Shown: positions 62,192 to 64,000 of the stretch, piece by piece
How the letters are laid out: each line of letters begins with the position of its first letter
How positions within the stretch are numbered: position 1 is the stretch's first letter
Assembly: GCF_014898815.1 (NCBI RefSeq)
Contig: NW_026515438.1
Span: 310,001-374,000 of the forward strand
Direction of reading: 5' to 3'
Length of the DNA stretch: 64,000 bases
From: Panonychus citri
Taxonomy: Eukaryota; Arthropoda; Arachnida; Trombidiformes; Tetranychidae
Notes under the pieces: generated by a model
What the model was told of the DNA's origin: nothing
What the model saw: the letters and a program-made list of their open reading frames with translations, nothing else
The model's database searches: none
Position numbers and translations under genes: made by a program

Positions 62192-62385
62192 TGACAGGGG
62201 AGATTATGTTCCACTTTGTTATTGGAAATTGTATCATGATCATTGACTCAGGTTCCCAATTGATTTTCATAACAGGATTGGTCACTTTTTCTGTGTTTAC
62301 CTTTGTGATCAAGAATTTTTTTTCTCATTGTTATTATTCATGTAGATTAATGTTTTGGTATTTATCCTTTTCATTCATCATATAG

Positions 62386-62910
62386 ATTCTGGAAGATTCA
62401 GATGAAGATAAGGGACGTGGTATTCATGTATTGATACTCAATCAAGCTACAGGATCTGTGATGGCTCAACGAACCTTTGATACTTATTCCCTTCATGAAG
62501 ACGAGGCCATGTCACTTTTTTTAAATATGGTCTCCGATGGCAGAGTTATTATATTTGCCATTAAAGATGAAGGAACCTTCCAAATGAAACCTGCGGCTAG
62601 AGATTTACTCAAACGTTTAGGTAGTAAAAGAGCAGCTCATTTAAATTGGCGTGATATGTGGGCCATGGTAACGGTCAAAGGAGGTAAACTTTTGGGAGAG
62701 GTTTACTCGAAGAGTCCAGAGTTCAATTCATGGGGAGCACCGGTGGTTCTTAAAGTTGATCTTCCTTTGGTTCCATTAGAAGAATCAGAATGTAATTGGC
62801 CGGAAACGGAAGAGAATCGAAGAAGGCGATCTTTTTGCAACCGAATTGAAGGTTATGGTCAAGTTTGCTCCTGTTCTGATCCCGCTCCGTTATCTTTTCA
62901 TCCCGAACAG
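62386..62910 (+). CDS. POMGNT1: POMGNT1 stem-domain exon (partial gene)
   Basis: 175 codons between an acceptor (CATATAG, 62385) and a GTGAGT donor (62911), phase 0 on both sides. Protein O-linked-mannose beta-1,2-N-acetylglucosaminyltransferase 1 adds GlcNAc to O-mannose on alpha-dystroglycan in the Golgi. The exon encodes the ILEI/PANDER-type stem domain that binds beta-linked GlcNAc: RGIHVLILNQATG, FDTYSLHEDEAMSLFLNMV, GRVIIFAIKDEGTF and WGAPVVLKVDLPL follow the animal protein almost residue for residue. After it come ECNWPETEENRRRRSFCNRI and EGYGQVCSCSDPAPLSF, the conserved Cys-rich linker to the catalytic domain. The GT13 catalytic exons are not in this window. Intact, no frameshift. Confidence 0.96.
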
Positions 62911-64000
62911 GTGAGTTAATCAATTAATTATCTAAAAATAAGATGAGGAGAAAATCAAATCAATTAGTAAACAGAAACACTTCAAGTTACTCCAACCACT
63001 TGACCGATTGAATATCAGGTTACCTTAAGTAAACGGAATCATCTTTTAATTGTTATTAGTTAATTGCTCTCTGAAATGAAAAACTGGATCTGATCACAAT
63101 CAATTTTTCAAACTCAGACAACTCAATTTAATTATCTTTCATTATTATTAATCTGGGTGAATGCCCGAGGACAACTAATTGTTGGAAAGTATTTTTAGTT
63201 TTTCTTGATGAATTATTTTGTTTATTAAAATTGAGCGAAAAATTTTCATCAACAATTAACTTAACAGTCCTCAACAATCAACACCCAATTTATTTGGTCC
63301 ATTTTTTCAAGGTTAAAGTGATAAACTGGTTTGATTGTAATTACAATTAGATTTAATTTAATTTCCATCTTTAGGTCAATCTGACAAAATTTCCCGCTAA
63401 TTATAATTCAGATGATAATCTTAATTATTGGGTAAACAAGTGGTGATTAAGTTGGATTGATTAATTGTAATGATCAGTAGTTGTAGTAGTTAAAAATTGA
63501 AAAATCTAAATGAAGGTCAACAATCAACTAGATCAACGGGATCATTAACAATTAGCTATAATTAATCACAATTAGTTTGATCAAATTTTACCTAATAATC
63601 CAAGAAAAGAGATGAGCAATTCATTAATAATTTGCAATTTTTAATCATTTAAATGATTTAGTTTATTATTGAGACTATTTGAATGGTGACATTTACCTTC
63701 ATCTTGATTTAATTGTTGATTGATTGTTATGTAAACAAATAACAATTGATTATTAATAATATTCAGTTGTATTAAATTTATTCAAATCAATTCAATCGAA
63801 ACCTACTCATAAATTGTCGGAAATTTGATTGTCATAGTCAATTTCTTATTTCCATAAAACTGATTTAATCAATCAATTTAAATGTAAATCATATTATCGG
63901 ATAAGATTAGTTGATAAACGTAAATATCAATCAAGTTAATTAAATTGAACGAAATGAAATTTTATTGATAATAATCAAAACATGATTTTAAATGTTATTC
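62911..64000 (+). other. POMGNT1 intron running off the window
   Basis: No exon matching the start of the catalytic domain is present. A possible small phase-0 exon after CCATCTTTAG at about 63375 encodes VNLTKFPANYNSD, which has no counterpart in the family, so it was not called. Confidence 0.6.

Larger units (their letters stand above)
59055..62385 (+). other. POMGNT1 intron with a MITE-like insertion
   Basis: 3.3-kb intron between two phase-0 borders. Apart from the palindromic element at 60801-61192 and a (GA)n run at 62172-62191 it is ordinary AT-rich sequence. Confidence 0.7.

Noticed and set aside
63376..63432. Small exon after CCATCTTTAG as the next POMGNT1 exon
   Set aside because: Its residues do not match the conserved start of the catalytic domain, and the donor (GTAAAC) is weak.

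Overview
The window is AT-rich animal nuclear DNA with GT-AG introns, long gene-poor stretches full of (CT/GA)n and (ATG/CAT)n microsatellites, and a very common TTAATTGTT-type word. The recognisable genes (Fax-type GST-like protein, POMGNT1, a muscle-type GA-x-x-F-x-K-R protein, a small secreted protein) point to an arthropod. POMGNT1 is not a fly gene, and the overall style fits a mite or other chelicerate, but that is inference. I found no rRNA, tRNA, CRISPR, viral or bacterial gene.

Layout. 1-8.9 kb: no gene, microsatellites and some hairpins. 8.93-10.13 kb: TATA-box gene for a small secreted Pro/His/Gln-rich protein (+). 11.3-18.1 kb: two copies of a failed axon connections (fax) homologue, head to head as an inverted duplication around a ~1.3 kb shared promoter region. 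19.4-25.1 kb: a gene with two synaptopodin/myopodin-like motifs and two alternative last exons (+). 25.6 kb: a promoter-like cluster (RFX X-box, YY1/Pho-type motif) with no gene assigned. 36.06-36.55 kb: first exon of an unrecognised membrane protein (-). 41.5 kb to past the window end: the 5' half of POMGNT1 (+), with its N-terminal, pre-stem and stem-domain exons; the catalytic GT13 part lies beyond 64 kb. An inverted repeat (38.6-39.6 kb and 50.6-51.7 kb) brackets the POMGNT1 N-terminal exon. A palindromic, relatively GC-rich MITE-like element sits in a POMGNT1 intron at 60.8-61.2 kb.

The most unusual object is the fax pair. The coding exons of the two copies are almost identical at the nucleotide level, silent sites included, and much of intron 2 is identical too, while introns 1 and 3 and the UTR flanks have diverged heavily. 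The minus copy has lost one base in exon 3, which would replace the Lys/Glu-rich tail by a long Lys/Arg-rich tail read from a second open frame. Between the copies a palindromic TTTTATAAAA lies between mirror-image GCCAT motifs, as expected of one bidirectional core promoter.
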